Positions 16,036-28,938 of a DNA stretch of 64,000 nucleotides are shown in pieces. Numbering within the stretch: the first letter of the stretch is position 1; every line of letters begins with the position of its first letter. The position numbers and the translations under genes were made by a program. Source of the stretch: Chlorobium sp. (lineage in GTDB: Bacteria > Bacteroidota > Chlorobiia > Chlorobiales > Chlorobiaceae); NCBI GenBank assembly GCA_005862225.1, contig SZXV01000002.1:62001-126000 (forward strand), written 5' to 3'. The notes under the pieces are model-generated. The model saw only the letters and a list, made by a program, of their open reading frames with translations, was not told the origin of the DNA and ran no database searches.

Positions 16036-16227
16036 TTAAATGTAAAGAAACAAGCCTTCACGACAATTATCAATTCTGAAATTTTGACCCAACCCCAAGC
16101 CACCGGTAACTTCAGTATTGCCTCGCTCAGAAGGATTAACTTTCTTGATTTTTGAGTATACGGAACGAACAATGCCCTGGCTGTCCCATACACAAAGAAG
16201 CGCTTCGAGTACGAGAAAAGTTAGCAG
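16036..16227 (-). pseudogene. possible gene remnant, unknown family
   Basis: The minus strand directly after the SDR stop has a 63-codon open frame (LLTFLVLEALLCVWDSQG ... IKKVNPSERGNTEV ... GLGLGQNFRIDNC) that reads like real protein but has no ATG/GTG start. I do not recognise the family. It may be a decayed gene or chance. A competing frame starts nearby (15996-16193) with poorer protein character. Confidence 0.25.
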
Positions 16228-16231
16228 GCCA

Positions 16232-16975
16232 TCACAGCATCAGCATCCCTCCCGAGACCGGGATATAGCTGCCCGTCACGAATCGGTTGTGGTCGGAAGC
16301 CATTGCAACCACGGCGCCAGCGACATCTTCCGGGAGGGCAACCCGCTTCATAGGGGTCATATCCGCCATCATCGCTTTTTGTTCCTCGGGCAACCAGGAG
16401 GTCGCATCGGTCAACGTAAGGCCGGGGGCAACGACGTTGACGCGTATGCCGAAGGGGCCGACCTCTTCTGCAAGAGAGCGGACAAAGGCGTCAAGGCCCG
16501 ATTTTGCCGTACAGTGGGCAATGAAACCCGGCGATGAGTGACGCGAAAGGGTGCTTGAAATGGCAATGATGCTTCCCGACCTCCTTTTGATCATGCCTGG
16601 CAGCACCGCCTGGCAACTGAAAAATATCGACTTGAGCTCTCCGCAAAGCTTTGCTTCGAATTCATTCCAGGAAAATTGTGTGAACGGTTGTACAGGAAAA
16701 CCAATCGCAGCGTTGCTGACCAGAAGGTCAATCGGGCCGAGGTTTTTTTCCACCTCTTCAACCATCACCCGCACCTGCTCCTCGTCACGGACATCCGCCC
16801 TGACGGCGTATGCCCTGCCGCCTGCGTTCGTGATTTCCTCGACAACAGCGATAGCCGCGTTTTCGCTCTGAAAATAGTTTACCGCAACAGCAGCGCCTTC
16901 AGCGGCGAGCAGTTTTGCTGTAGCCCTGCCTATGCCTCGGCTTGCGCCGGTAACCAATGCGACTTTGCCTTTCAT
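16232..16975 (-). CDS. short-chain dehydrogenase/reductase (SDR), catalytic Tyr replaced
   Basis: This is a 247-residue FabG-like SDR: the Rossmann motif TGASRGIG (9-16), NNAG-like SNAAIG, then ISSTLS, and a C-terminal PGLTLTDAT and SGSYIPVSGG. The catalytic YxxxK reads HCTAK, so the active-site tyrosine is a histidine while the lysine is kept. In classical SDRs the tyrosine donates the proton, so this enzyme may be inactive, may use another residue, or may have a different role. It stands alone between the toxin-antitoxin remnants and DUF2461. No clear cofactor-specific neighbour indicates the substrate. Confidence 0.9.
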   Translation of the reverse strand: MKGKVALVTGASRGIGRATAKLLAAEGAAVAVNYFQSENAAIAVVEEITNAGGRAYAVRADVRDEEQVRVMVEEVEKNLGPIDLLVSNAAIGFPVQPFTQFSWNEFEAKLCGELKSIFFSCQAVLPGMIKRRSGSIIAISSTLSRHSSPGFIAHCTAKSGLDAFVRSLAEEVGPFGIRVNVVAPGLTLTDATSWLPEEQKAMMADMTPMKRVALPEDVAGAVVAMASDHNRFVTGSYIPVSGGMLML

Positions 16976-17279
16976 ATCAAGTAACCCTCCATTTTGAGAA
17001 AAATCGTTGAATCATGTAGTGTTTATCAAACATAACATTTTTTCTATCCATTGAAGTATTCTCCCAGGCGACAGATGCCGTTGCTATGCTGTAAAAGCCA
17101 GGAACCTTTGAGCCGTCAGCTCAAAACAGCAGAATGAGGCATTGGTCGGCCTGATTCCGTAAGGCGTTGCCAGCCTCTCTTGGCCGGCAAAAGAGACTCC
17201 TGTTTTATCCAACCCGCTTTCAAGAGCAAAAAATAGAGCGTAACTTATCCTATGAATATGATTTTTCATAACGCACCCC
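16976..17279. other. intergenic region between divergent genes
   Basis: This stretch lies between the leftward SDR and the rightward DUF2461 gene and should carry both promoters. I see no gene with family resemblance, no strong terminator and no repeat; open frames here are short and unconvincing. Confidence 0.5.
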
Positions 17280-17963
17280 ATGCGCCCCATGATTACTAAT
17301 GCGACCCTTTCTTTTCTCCGCCACCTGAAGGCAAATAATGACCGGAGCTGGTTCGGGGAACATAAGTCTGAGTACCAGCAGGCATACAGCGACATGCTTG
17401 AGACTGTTGTTCATCTGCTTGTGGCTCTGTCAGAATTCGACAACGATATTGCCTCATCACCTCTTGATCCGAAGAGCTGTATCATGCGGATTAACCGCGA
17501 CATCCGTTTTTCAAAGGAGAAGTCGCCCTATAAGACGAATTTTTTTGCTTTTATCAACAAGGGTGGCAGAAAGAGCCCCTGGGGTGGATACTATCTCCAT
17601 CTTGAACCGGGCGGGTCTTTTGCTGGCGGGGGAATCTACATGCCTGAACCTGCCGTTCTGGAGCAGACAAGGCGGGCAATTGATGCTCATTTTGATGAGT
17701 GGCAGGGGATTCTTGCGGAAAAAGTCTTCACGTCCCAATTTCCGGACGGGGTTTTGCCTTCAGGGAAGCTGGTCAGACCGCCGAAAGGGTATGAGAGCGA
17801 TAATCCCGCAGTAGAGTATCTGAAATTCAAGGGGTACTACACCCAGCGATTTTTCAGCGATGATGAGGTTTGTGATCCGGAATTTACGACACAATTGGCC
17901 AACACGTTCAGGGCGGTCTCCCCGGTGGTCCATTTTCTGAATCGGGCTTTATTGGTGGATTGA
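17280..17963 (+). CDS. DUF2461 family protein
   Basis: The 227-residue protein matches DUF2461 (TIGR02453-type): TLSFLRHLKANNDRSWFGEH at the start, SCIMRINRDIRFSKEKSPYKTNF in the middle, then GGYYLHLEPGGSFAGGGIYMP. Its function is unknown; the family is widespread and single-domain. Length is as expected. A second in-frame ATG four codons in (MITNATL) is an alternative start. Confidence 0.92.
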   Translation: MRPMITNATLSFLRHLKANNDRSWFGEHKSEYQQAYSDMLETVVHLLVALSEFDNDIASSPLDPKSCIMRINRDIRFSKEKSPYKTNFFAFINKGGRKSPWGGYYLHLEPGGSFAGGGIYMPEPAVLEQTRRAIDAHFDEWQGILAEKVFTSQFPDGVLPSGKLVRPPKGYESDNPAVEYLKFKGYYTQRFFSDDEVCDPEFTTQLANTFRAVSPVVHFLNRALLVD

Positions 17964-17996
17964 CAAATAGCTGACCATCTCATGACTCTCGTGTCA

Positions 17997-18185
17997 TCAG
18001 GTGATGAACAGCGTGGGGTACTCTTTGGCCATTTGAACAATTATTTCCTCTTCAGGTGATAACAACCCGGGAATGCGTTCGGCTTTCGGCTTTTTCAGCC
18101 ACCAGGGATTAATGCGTGCCGGCTCTTTGGCATAAGAAGCCCAAGGGGTGATGGTCAAGAGCCACTTGGAAATTGCGTTTGTCAT
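17997..18185 (-). CDS. small hypothetical protein
   Basis: A 62-codon frame starts MTNAISKWLLTITPWASYAK, then has KEPARINPWWLKKPKAERIPG, and ends LSPEEEIIVQMAKEYPTLFIT. The composition is protein-like (amphipathic helix, Trp-rich basic middle), but there is no ribosome binding site and I know no family. It is convergent with DUF2461. Confidence 0.35.
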   Translation of the reverse strand: MTNAISKWLLTITPWASYAKEPARINPWWLKKPKAERIPGLLSPEEEIIVQMAKEYPTLFIT

Positions 18186-18397
18186 AAGTTGAGCCGTTTA
18201 GGTGAACAATATCTATGGCGCCTGTTACCATTGTTGATAAAATCATCAAAAAAAGGCGCACCGGAAATCCCGTTTAAACGGCATTTTTTATACCATAAAT
18301 GCGGTATATCACTGCTATCGTGACAAAAAAATTGATGAGAAATGAAGCGGATGGGCTGTTCGGTGGGTCATGCAGTTCCTTTGGCCGATAATGCAAC

Positions 18398-18441
18398 AGA
18401 GAGGTGAGTGGCGCTCTCTGTCTGGCTGCCCTCACCTCTCT
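18398..18441. other. strong stem-loop, 11-bp stem
   Basis: AGAGAGGTGAG (18398-18408) pairs perfectly with CTCACCTCTCT (18431-18441) around a 22-base loop. It has no T-run directly after, so it is not a textbook terminator. It lies downstream of the lectin-fold gene and could end that transcript or form a structured RNA. Confidence 0.6.
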
Positions 18442-18472
18442 TGCTGTAATACTTCTCTGACTGTTACGAATG

Positions 18473-18491
18473 CTCGTCTTGAGCTGACGAG
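18473..18491 (-). other. hairpin just after the lectin-fold gene stop codon
   Basis: CTCGTC (18473-18478) pairs with GACGAG (18486-18491) around a 7-base loop, three bases after the TAG of the minus-strand gene. Diversity-generating retroelement targets carry such a hairpin just after their variable repeat; it could equally be a weak terminator. Confidence 0.5.
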
Positions 18492-18494
18492 TTT

Positions 18495-19520
18495 CTATGG
18501 AACTAAAACAAGTCGGAAACTAACGTTGCTGCCACGAGAGTCGGGAGTAAAATGGTTACGATAAGCTGACCGACAGTGCTGGGCAACATCGTTCCACGCA
18601 CCACCACGAAGCACGCGACGCGTGCCAACTGCTGGACCAGAAGGGCTGGTAACTGTTCCTGCCACGTTACATTCATCATAATAGGCAGCTCCATACAGAT
18701 CACTGCACCACTCAAAGACATTGCCGTGCATGTTGTATAAACCCCAGGCATTCGGAGGAAGTGCATTAACAGGAACGGTATTGGCTCGGTACTCCCCTTT
18801 CTGGTTATTGTAGGGGTAGTTCCCATCATAGTTCGCTTGAGCCGTTGTTATGTTGTCACCGGTATTGAACGGGGTACGGCTGCCGGCCCGGCAGGCATAC
18901 TCTCGTTCTGCTTCAGTTGGCAACCGAAATCTTTTGCCTGTTATTTTTGACAGCCACTGAGCATAGACCACCGCATCATTCCAACTGACGTGCAACACAG
19001 GATGATTATCATCGGATTGAGGCCGCAAAAGACCCGATACTCCGTGACGCCAGTTTACTCCTGTCTTGTATTCCACTTTAGCATTGGAAACAATGGCACT
19101 TCCTCCCTGTTTTTCAGCATCTGTCCGGAAGTTTGTTGCTTCAATGAACTTTCTGAACTCAGCAACAGTCACAGCATATTTGCTCATATAAAAGTCACTC
19201 AATTTCACACGGTGCTGGTTTTCATCATTCTGTCTTCCAACTTCGTTCGCCGGGCTGCCCATGATAAAATCTCCTCCCCGAATCAAAACAAAGTTAGGCG
19301 ATGGGGCCGATGCCGCTTGTAACGTGACGCTCAAAACTGTGAGTCCGGCAAGGCAAAGCGCAGGAACTCTTAAGACCATTCGCCATTTTCGCTGAGCCAG
19401 GCCGACAAGACTCAGCAGCAGCGACAAAACCCTCGTTGATAAGACAACAATGCCTTTTTCAGATCTCTTGTCACCTCTTGACTGCGAAGCTCGTCCCTGC
19501 ATGACCATTGTTTTCATCAT
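18495..19520 (-). CDS. FGE-sulfatase / C-type-lectin-fold protein, exported
   Basis: This 341-residue protein has an unusually long N-terminus with a hydrophobic segment (about 50-70, LRVPALCLAGLTVLSVTLQAASA) that looks like a signal peptide or anchor. An FGE-type domain follows: FVLIRGGDFIMGSPANEVGR, MSKYAVTVAEFRKFIEATN, HVSWNDAVVYAQWL, RLPTEAEREYACRAG, WGLYNMHGNVFEWCSDLYG, RRVLRGGAWND, and FRLV near the end. The C-terminal block (about 302-336) resembles the variable region of diversity-generating-retroelement target proteins. A strong ribosome binding site (AAGGAGG) precedes two adjacent ATGs; the second (19517) has the better spacing. It is a paralogue of the partial gene at 1-445. The function is probably ligand binding at the cell surface. 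Confidence 0.88.
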   Translation of the reverse strand: MMKTMVMQGRASQSRGDKRSEKGIVVLSTRVLSLLLSLVGLAQRKWRMVLRVPALCLAGLTVLSVTLQAASAPSPNFVLIRGGDFIMGSPANEVGRQNDENQHRVKLSDFYMSKYAVTVAEFRKFIEATNFRTDAEKQGGSAIVSNAKVEYKTGVNWRHGVSGLLRPQSDDNHPVLHVSWNDAVVYAQWLSKITGKRFRLPTEAEREYACRAGSRTPFNTGDNITTAQANYDGNYPYNNQKGEYRANTVPVNALPPNAWGLYNMHGNVFEWCSDLYGAAYYDECNVAGTVTSPSGPAVGTRRVLRGGAWNDVAQHCRSAYRNHFTPDSRGSNVSFRLVLVP

Positions 19521-19755
19521 TGTCCTCCTTGTGCTGATTACTTTAAAAAAGCAAGATTCGCTGCCACAATTTACTTTTTATGAAGGTGTTGGGCAAATAT
19601 TCTTTAAATGAACAGCATCTCAAGCTGACAAGGTTGCCTTGCTCTTTTTCCGGCAATCCAAAAACGGGCATTTTACATCGAAAGAGATATTATCTTCTCA
19701 ATGATTCTGTACATTTACAATGTTGCATTGAACGTTATTTCCTGTAACCACCCCG

Positions 19756-20376
19756 ATGATTACTGACTACGAATGGCCACTGTGGATTGATGCGAACAGG
19801 ATCTGCGGTATTGACGAAGCGGGCAGGGGACCCCTTGCCGGGCCGGTTGTGGCGGCAGCGGTTGTTTTTCCTCGCTGTTTCAGACCTGATGGCACGGTTC
19901 TTGAACTACTGAATGATTCCAAGCAACTCACTGCGGGCGAGAGGAATATGCTGGCTCCAGCGATCAAAAAAGCAGCGGTATGCTGGGCAATCGCGGAGGT
20001 GGAGCACGACATCATTGACAACATCAACATTCTGCAGGCAACCATGCTCGCCATGAATGACGCCGTCATGTCATTACCAACAATTCCTGAACTGCTGCTT
20101 GTTGATGGAAACAGGTTCAAAACAGAACTCTCTATTCCTTTTCAAACCATTGTCAAGGGCGACTCAAAGGTCTTTTCGATTGCGGCCGCGTCAGTGCTGG
20201 CCAAAACGCACCGGGACGAGTTGATGGTGGCGTATGGCGCACAATACCCGCAATACGGCTTTGAACGCCATGCCGGCTATGCGACAAAAGCACACATTGA
20301 GGCGATCAGGAAATATGGCCGCTGTCCGATTCACCGTCTGAGCTTCAAGTTGCGGCAACTGGGCGAAAAACCATGA
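19756..20376 (+). CDS. rnhB: ribonuclease HII
   Basis: This 206-residue enzyme cleaves RNA in RNA-DNA hybrids, including single ribonucleotides in DNA. The active-site strand [14 protein letters not shown] (about 19-32) and the later [13 protein letters not shown] and [18 protein letters not shown] blocks are all typical. Length matches the family. Its stop overlaps the start of yraN by 4 bp (ATGA), so the two are coupled. Confidence 0.97.
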   Translation: MITDYEWPLWIDANRICGIDEAGRGPLAGPVVAAAVVFPRCFRPDGTVLELLNDSKQLTAGERNMLAPAIKKAAVCWAIAEVEHDIIDNINILQATMLAMNDAVMSLPTIPELLLVDGNRFKTELSIPFQTIVKGDSKVFSIAAASVLAKTHRDELMVAYGAQYPQYGFERHAGYATKAHIEAIRKYGRCPIHRLSFKLRQLGEKP

Positions 20377-20765
20377 AGGTTATCTACGATCCGCATCTGC
20401 TTGGACCAACAGGGGAGCAGATTGCGGCCGACTATCTGGTAACGGAAGAATACCGCATCATTGAGCGCAATTACCGGTTTCATCGCAATGAGATCGACAT
20501 TATTGCCCTGTACCAGCAGACGCTCTGCTTCGTCGAAGTTAAAACACGTGTCTCGTCGGCTCATGGCCACCCTGCCGAGGCGGTAACGCTTCAGAAGCAG
20601 AGAGAAATTATCAAGGCCGCCCGCGCTTATCTTGCCTTATCCGGTCAGAATGATGCTGATTGCCGTTTTGATGTTCTGGCTATTCTGATACATGGTATGG
20701 AGGGAAACCGTGTCACCTCCTTTAGTGTCGAGCATTTCAAGGATGCCTTCTGGGCAGGCTTCTGA
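20373..20765 (+). CDS. yraN: UPF0102 / YraN family nuclease-like protein
   Basis: The 130-residue protein has the YraN pattern: [42 protein letters not shown] (the D...ExK nuclease-like core) and [17 protein letters not shown]. The biological role is unsettled. Coupling with rnhB is a common arrangement in bacteria. Confidence 0.95.
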   Translation: MKVIYDPHLLGPTGEQIAADYLVTEEYRIIERNYRFHRNEIDIIALYQQTLCFVEVKTRVSSAHGHPAEAVTLQKQREIIKAARAYLALSGQNDADCRFDVLAILIHGMEGNRVTSFSVEHFKDAFWAGF

Positions 20766-20788
20766 ATGACAGAACACAAGCATAATAA

Positions 20789-24103
<3,315 letters not shown>

Positions 24104-24199
24104 GCACCCACTCCTGACAGTAAATAGTTTTGATGTTTATAGCCTCAAAGGGCACTCCTCAGAGACGAACTTTTGTTATACCTTCCATCAACTTCGCGC

Positions 24200-25135
24200 T
24201 CAGGGCTGTTTGCTTCCCCTGAGACGTACCGCACTTTTTGTCATCTTGAGCCAGTCATAAACGAGAGGCGCTGCAACAAAAATCGATGAATAGGTGCCAA
24301 TCAGAATTCCTGAAAAAACGGCAAACGCAAAACCTCTTATGGCGGGCCCTGCAAAGATAAAGAGCACAAACACTGAAAGCAGCACGGTGCCGGACGTTAT
24401 AATTGTTCGGCTGAGCGTCTGGTTCATGCTTTCATTGAAAATCCTCTCATAATCCGAGGGTTTCTGCCCACGTATTCTCTCCCTGATTCGATCGTAGACC
24501 ACAACCGTATCGGTAATTGAGTATCCTGCTATTGTCAGAAAAGCGGCAATAATACTCTGATCCATCTCAAGGGGCATGAAGGGAAACAACCCGCCGAGAA
24601 TACTGAAAAGCCCTAAAACAGTAAGAATATCGTGAAAAATCGCCACAACTCCGGCGGTTGCAAATTTTATTTCAAACCGGAATCCTACATAGAGAAGAAT
24701 CGCAAGAAGCGAAGCGATAAGGGCCTTAACGGCTGACCATTTCAAATCTGAAGCAATGCTTGGTCCAACGGCATCAATGCGGACAATTTCATGATGATTG
24801 CTCCGAATCCTGTCATTCAGGGCGTTGGAAACAAGCGATTTCAGTTGTCCTGTATCTCCCTGAAAGACAGTGCTGAAGAGAAAAGAGCGATCCATGCCAT
24901 ACTGTTTCAGAGTTCCTGAAACGCCTGCTGCGTCAAGCACTGACCGAATCTCACCGACATCAATATTTTTATCGAACCGTATCACCACTTCGGAGCCTCC
25001 CCTGAAATCAATTCCGTAGTTCAGCCCTTTAACAACAAGCGAGACCATACCCGCAAGAAGCAGAATAATTGAAAAACCGTAAGCAATTTTACGATTATGG
25101 ATAAAGTTGAAATTGGTCTTCTGAAATATCCTCAT
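24200..25135 (-). CDS. secF: protein translocase subunit SecF
   Basis: This 311-residue, six-TM protein forms with SecD the proton-driven accessory complex of the Sec translocon. Visible landmarks are the N-terminal TM, the GIDFRGGSEVVIRFD periplasmic start, and the late motif AGYSITDTVVVYDRIRE, then SRTIITSGTVLLSV. It begins 21 bp after secD and is certainly in the same operon. Confidence 0.97.
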   Translation of the reverse strand: MRIFQKTNFNFIHNRKIAYGFSIILLLAGMVSLVVKGLNYGIDFRGGSEVVIRFDKNIDVGEIRSVLDAAGVSGTLKQYGMDRSFLFSTVFQGDTGQLKSLVSNALNDRIRSNHHEIVRIDAVGPSIASDLKWSAVKALIASLLAILLYVGFRFEIKFATAGVVAIFHDILTVLGLFSILGGLFPFMPLEMDQSIIAAFLTIAGYSITDTVVVYDRIRERIRGQKPSDYERIFNESMNQTLSRTIITSGTVLLSVFVLFIFAGPAIRGFAFAVFSGILIGTYSSIFVAAPLVYDWLKMTKSAVRLRGSKQP

Positions 25136-25156
25136 TGGTTGAAGCGTCTTGAAATA

Positions 25157-27016
25157 TTAACCGAAACTTTTTTCTGACATAAGGTTTTTGGCAAGCAGCA
25201 GATGGAAAATCTCTCTTGTCACCACGATGGCTGTAAACAAGCTTGCCGAAGTACCAATCATCAGTGTCACGGCAAATCCCTGAATTGGGCCAATCCCATA
25301 AGTATACAGCAGAAATGCTGCTGAGAGGGTCGTTACATGAGAATCAAGAATCGATGAAAATGCACGGTCGTAACCTTGTGTCACTGCGGAAATCACGCTC
25401 TTTCCTTCGGCAAGCTCTTCGCGTATCCTTTCATAGATAAGCACGTTGGCATCAACAGCCATACCAATGGTCAGAACAATACCGGCAATACCCGGCAGTG
25501 AAAGAGATGCGTTAAAGCCTGCAAGTACTGAGAGAACAATCAGAATGTTCAGCACAAGAGCGATGTCGGCCGCAATTCCGGCTTTTTTGTAATAGAAAAG
25601 CATAAATACGGATACGGCCAAAAATGCCCATGCGAGTGACTGGATCCCTGCCCGAATGTAATCTGCGCCAAGTGATGGACCGACGCTTCTCTCTTCAGTA
25701 ATCCTGACTGGTGCCGGAAGCGCGCCTGCCTTCAGAACAATCTCCAGATCTTTCGCCTCTTCAAGACTTTCAATCCCGTTGATCACTGAATTTCCGTTTG
25801 GAATCTTCGACTGAACGACTGGAGCACTGTAGACCGCACCGTCGAGCACAATGGCGATACGCTTGCCAATATTTGCACCGGTAATACGCGCCCATTTGGA
25901 GGTTCCGTCGGAGTTCATCGACATCAATACTTCGGGCTGAACACCCTGTGAGCCAAACGTGGCTTTTGCCTCAGTAATCACACCACCTGTAAGCTCTGGA
26001 GCCTTTTTGACCAGATAGATGGGATAGAGCTTTTCGCCATTTTTTCCGACATCCGGTTTTGCGGCAAGGAGCAGTTCAGTATCAAGAGGCATCAACGCCT
26101 GTATATCCGCCCGGCGTAATAAGGATAAAACCAACTCCCTTGAGTGCTCAGAAGTATAAGCGGTACCGTTCTGAAAAATCCCCACCAGATCATACAGCGG
26201 ATTTGCAGAAGATGGCTTGCTGGCAGGAGGCGCAGCAACGCTGCCGGGCTGAGGAGCAGGGGCAGAAGCTGAGTCCGGTGGAAGCGGTGCTTTTGCAGGA
26301 ACAGGAAGACTATTCTGTGCAAGATAGGTGTTTATCCTGTCAAGCGTCCTGACCATAACTTCAGGCTCACGCAGAAGCCTGAATTCAAGCTTTGCTGTTC
26401 CTTTCAGCAGGTTTCTGACGCGGTTTTCGTCTGAAACACCCGGTAGTTCGATGATAATCTTTCGGCTTCCCTGGGTGGTAATCACAGGTTCAGCGACACC
26501 ATACTGGTCAATACGATTGCGGATGATCTCCTTGGCCCGATTCAGGGCATCTTCTGACTCCTTTTCCAGTTTTTTTACGATCTCCTGGTCGCTGTTGCGA
26601 ATATCATAAAAATAGCGACTCAGAGGGATATTCTCGTTACGGAACTCGCCAACAAGAAGATCAATAACCCGCACATCGCTTTGGGCTGCCTTTGCCCGGA
26701 CCGACTGCATGATCGTGCTGAATTTCGCATCTTTATTCCATGCTTTCTGTTCAAACAGATCAACCTGATCAACTTCCATTACCAGATGCATGCCTCCTCT
26801 TAAATCGAGGCCAAGCTTGAGACTTTTTTTGCGGGCGTCCTCTATCTCTTCCCGATGACTCATGACATATTTCAGACTATCCTGAGTCGAGCCAAAACTA
26901 TTGAGCTGTTTTGAATAAGTGTAGTCGCGCCAGGTTGGCCATAATGACCAGACTGCCACAAGAGTGACAACAGCGATTAGAAGAAGGTTAAAACGTTTAT
27001 TTTTCATTGATGGCAT
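25157..27016 (-). CDS. secD: protein translocase subunit SecD
   Basis: The 619-residue partner of SecF has an N-terminal TM ([17 protein letters not shown]), [33 protein letters not shown] and the P1 head region. A Pro/Ala/Ser-rich insert lies around residues 240-270 ([16 protein letters not shown]). The C-terminal TM block has [23 protein letters not shown] second ATG three codons in (27007) is an equally good start, as neither has a clear ribosome binding site. A strong terminator separates it from the fcc operon upstream. Confidence 0.97.
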   Translation of the reverse strand: MPSMKNKRFNLLLIAVVTLVAVWSLWPTWRDYTYSKQLNSFGSTQDSLKYVMSHREEIEDARKKSLKLGLDLRGGMHLVMEVDQVDLFEQKAWNKDAKFSTIMQSVRAKAAQSDVRVIDLLVGEFRNENIPLSRYFYDIRNSDQEIVKKLEKESEDALNRAKEIIRNRIDQYGVAEPVITTQGSRKIIIELPGVSDENRVRNLLKGTAKLEFRLLREPEVMVRTLDRINTYLAQNSLPVPAKAPLPPDSASAPAPQPGSVAAPPASKPSSANPLYDLVGIFQNGTAYTSEHSRELVLSLLRRADIQALMPLDTELLLAAKPDVGKNGEKLYPIYLVKKAPELTGGVITEAKATFGSQGVQPEVLMSMNSDGTSKWARITGANIGKRIAIVLDGAVYSAPVVQSKIPNGNSVINGIESLEEAKDLEIVLKAGALPAPVRITEERSVGPSLGADYIRAGIQSLAWAFLAVSVFMLFYYKKAGIAADIALVLNILIVLSVLAGFNASLSLPGIAGIVLTIGMAVDANVLIYERIREELAEGKSVISAVTQGYDRAFSSILDSHVTTLSAAFLLYTYGIGPIQGFAVTLMIGTSASLFTAIVVTREIFHLLLAKNLMSEKSFG

Positions 27017-27122
27017 CGCGTTACGCTCGTAAGAAATAATTCAGCCAATATATGAAATGGGGTAGTGATTAACTAACAATCAGGAGAGTGCGGAAAATGT
27101 CAAGGCAAGGAGCCCCCGACAT

Positions 27123-27151
27123 AAAAAACCCGGCAAGAGGCCGGGTTTTTT
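27123..27151. terminator. bidirectional rho-independent terminator
   Basis: This is a perfect 12-bp hairpin, AAAAAACCCGGC / GCCGGGTTTTTT, with a 5-base loop. It has a T-run on either strand. It ends the soxY-soxZ-fccA-fccB transcript before secD, which is in the same direction. Confidence 0.95.
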
Positions 27152-27173
27152 ACATTAAACATCCATTCAGCTC

Positions 27174-28472
27174 TTATCCCCAGGTATCCATAGAGATATT
27201 TTTGTACCAACCCAGCGCAAAAAGTGCTTCCTCTTTGAGCTGATCATCATCTGCATCAAGCGGGGTCAAGCCACCTGCCTCTTTGATTTCGACAATACCC
27301 TCAACAGTAAGCTTGTAGACTCCGGCAACTGATATACCATAATTCCTGGCAAGAAGACTGTAACAGGTATTAACCAGCGAGGGCGCTGCGGGAACCTTGC
27401 CCTGGAATAACCTCACTATGGCTGCGGCAGCTACCTTCCCCTGGCTGCTGGCAGCAAATCCTGATTTTGGCATCGCCCCTGCTATTGAGGAGTCACCAAT
27501 CACATGAATACCGGGATGAATGGTTGATTCAAAGGAGACAGGATTGACCGGACACCATCCGGTCGCATCGGTAAGACCAGCATCAAATGCAATTTTACCG
27601 GCTTTCTGTGCCGGAATAAAATTAATCACGTCAGCGTTTTCCACACCGAATTCAGTGGTTACACTCATGGTTGCTGCATCGACCTTCGTCACCTTTCCTC
27701 CCATCGCCCCTGAGCGCCACTCAATCATGCCGGGATAAAGACGATCCCATCCTTTCTTGAACAAGGCCTGTTTCGAGAATTTCTCTTTGGGATCAAGAAT
27801 GATAATTTTTGACTTCGGTTTATGCTCTTTCAGATAACCGGCAATCAGGCTTGCGCGTTCGTAGGGCCCCGGCGGACATCTGAATGGGTTTCCAGGAGGA
27901 CATATCAGCACTTTGCCGCCATCTCTCATCGCCTGAAGCTGTTTGTGCAACAAGATCGTCTGCGGGCCAGCCTGATATGCGTGAGGCATTTTACTGTTGG
28001 CAACACTTTCACTGTAACCAGCCACGCTATCCCATTTGAAATCAATACCTGGCGAAACAATCAGGCGGTCAAAGCCCAGTATCTGGCCGCCTTTCAGTTT
28101 GACCGTACTTCTTGTTACATCAACATCAGTGACGACATCAGCGATAACGTTGACCTTATATTTATTTTTCAGCACGGTATAGGTGTGAGCAATATCCTCC
28201 ATGGTCTTCAGCCCGCCAAGTACCCAGTTACTTAATGGGCAAGTATAGAAAACCGCTTTCGGTTCGACAAGGGTAACAGAAATCGACGGGTCGAGTTTTC
28301 TCAGATATTTTGCTGCCGCTGCACCGCCGAATCCACCTCCGATCACCACAACTCTTTTAGAGGATGCAAAAGCTGTATTCGAAGTGCCAAACAGACTGAA
28401 TGCAGAACCTGCCACTCCCGTCAGGAGAAGTTTATTAAAATCCCTGCGTGTAAGTTTATGACTCATATTCAT
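27174..28472 (-). CDS. fccB: flavocytochrome c sulfide dehydrogenase, flavoprotein subunit
   Basis: This 432-residue periplasmic FAD enzyme oxidises sulfide and passes electrons to the FccA heme. A twin-arginine signal (RRDFNK at 9-14, then a hydrophobic stretch) precedes the FAD motif GGGFGG (45-50). C78 in FYTCPLSNW corresponds to the cysteine that binds FAD covalently in characterised enzymes. The redox disulfide pair is represented by the cysteines in [10 protein letters not shown] and NTCYSLL. The ATG at 28466 (MSHKL) is an alternative start. It is the last gene of the sox-fcc operon. Confidence 0.96.
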   Translation of the reverse strand: MNMSHKLTRRDFNKLLLTGVAGSAFSLFGTSNTAFASSKRVVVIGGGFGGAAAAKYLRKLDPSISVTLVEPKAVFYTCPLSNWVLGGLKTMEDIAHTYTVLKNKYKVNVIADVVTDVDVTRSTVKLKGGQILGFDRLIVSPGIDFKWDSVAGYSESVANSKMPHAYQAGPQTILLHKQLQAMRDGGKVLICPPGNPFRCPPGPYERASLIAGYLKEHKPKSKIIILDPKEKFSKQALFKKGWDRLYPGMIEWRSGAMGGKVTKVDAATMSVTTEFGVENADVINFIPAQKAGKIAFDAGLTDATGWCPVNPVSFESTIHPGIHVIGDSSIAGAMPKSGFAASSQGKVAAAAIVRLFQGKVPAAPSLVNTCYSLLARNYGISVAGVYKLTVEGIVEIKEAGGLTPLDADDDQLKEEALFALGWYKNISMDTWG

Positions 28473-28480
28473 TCTCCTGC

Positions 28481-28864
28481 TTATTTGTTGTTATGGGAGA
28501 CTGTGCCAAAATACTCTGCAATCAGCCGAAGCTCTGAATCGCTGTACCCTTTTGCATGACGACTCATAACAGTTGAGTAACGGGCGCCTGATTTGAATGC
28601 CTTTAAAGCGGTTTCAAGGTAATCGGCTGATCTGCCTGATATTGAAGGGATAATGCCCACGCTTTTCCCGTCGGTGCCATGGCATGAGGTGCATGAAAGA
28701 GCAAGAATCTGGCCCCTTGGACTTGATTCCACCCTTCGTGCCTCTCCCTTTTTTGCCTGCGTCGATACACCACTTCCTACTCCTCCCTGTGCGCTGCTCC
28801 CGGCAGCAAAAACCATCAACAAGAGAGCAAATGCAGTCAGCCGTATTCCTGGTTTTCCCGCCAT
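28481..28864 (-). CDS. fccA: flavocytochrome c sulfide dehydrogenase, cytochrome subunit
   Basis: The 127-residue monoheme cytochrome c has a signal peptide ([19 protein letters not shown]), a single heme motif C58-TS-C61-H62 and the probable axial Met at M100 ([14 protein letters not shown]). Characterised purple-bacterial FccA is diheme, whereas the green sulfur bacterial form is a small monoheme protein, as here. A good GGAGG site precedes the ATG. It sits 8 bp upstream of fccB. Confidence 0.94.
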   Translation of the reverse strand: MAGKPGIRLTAFALLLMVFAAGSSAQGGVGSGVSTQAKKGEARRVESSPRGQILALSCTSCHGTDGKSVGIIPSISGRSADYLETALKAFKSGARYSTVMSRHAKGYSDSELRLIAEYFGTVSHNNK

Positions 28865-28938
28865 AACGTATTCCTCCGTTGTTATTAATAAATAATGCTA
28901 TTGACTACCCTGAAAATTTTCAGAAATGAGTGCTTATC

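Larger units (their letters stand above)
18186..18494. other. intergenic region rich in inverted repeats
   Basis: There is no convincing gene here. It holds a 12-bp palindrome CCGTTTAAACGG at 18270-18281 followed within a few bases by a T-run (terminator-like on the plus strand), and an inverted repeat TATACC/GGTATA at 18289-18308. Two larger hairpins are listed separately. Confidence 0.6.
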
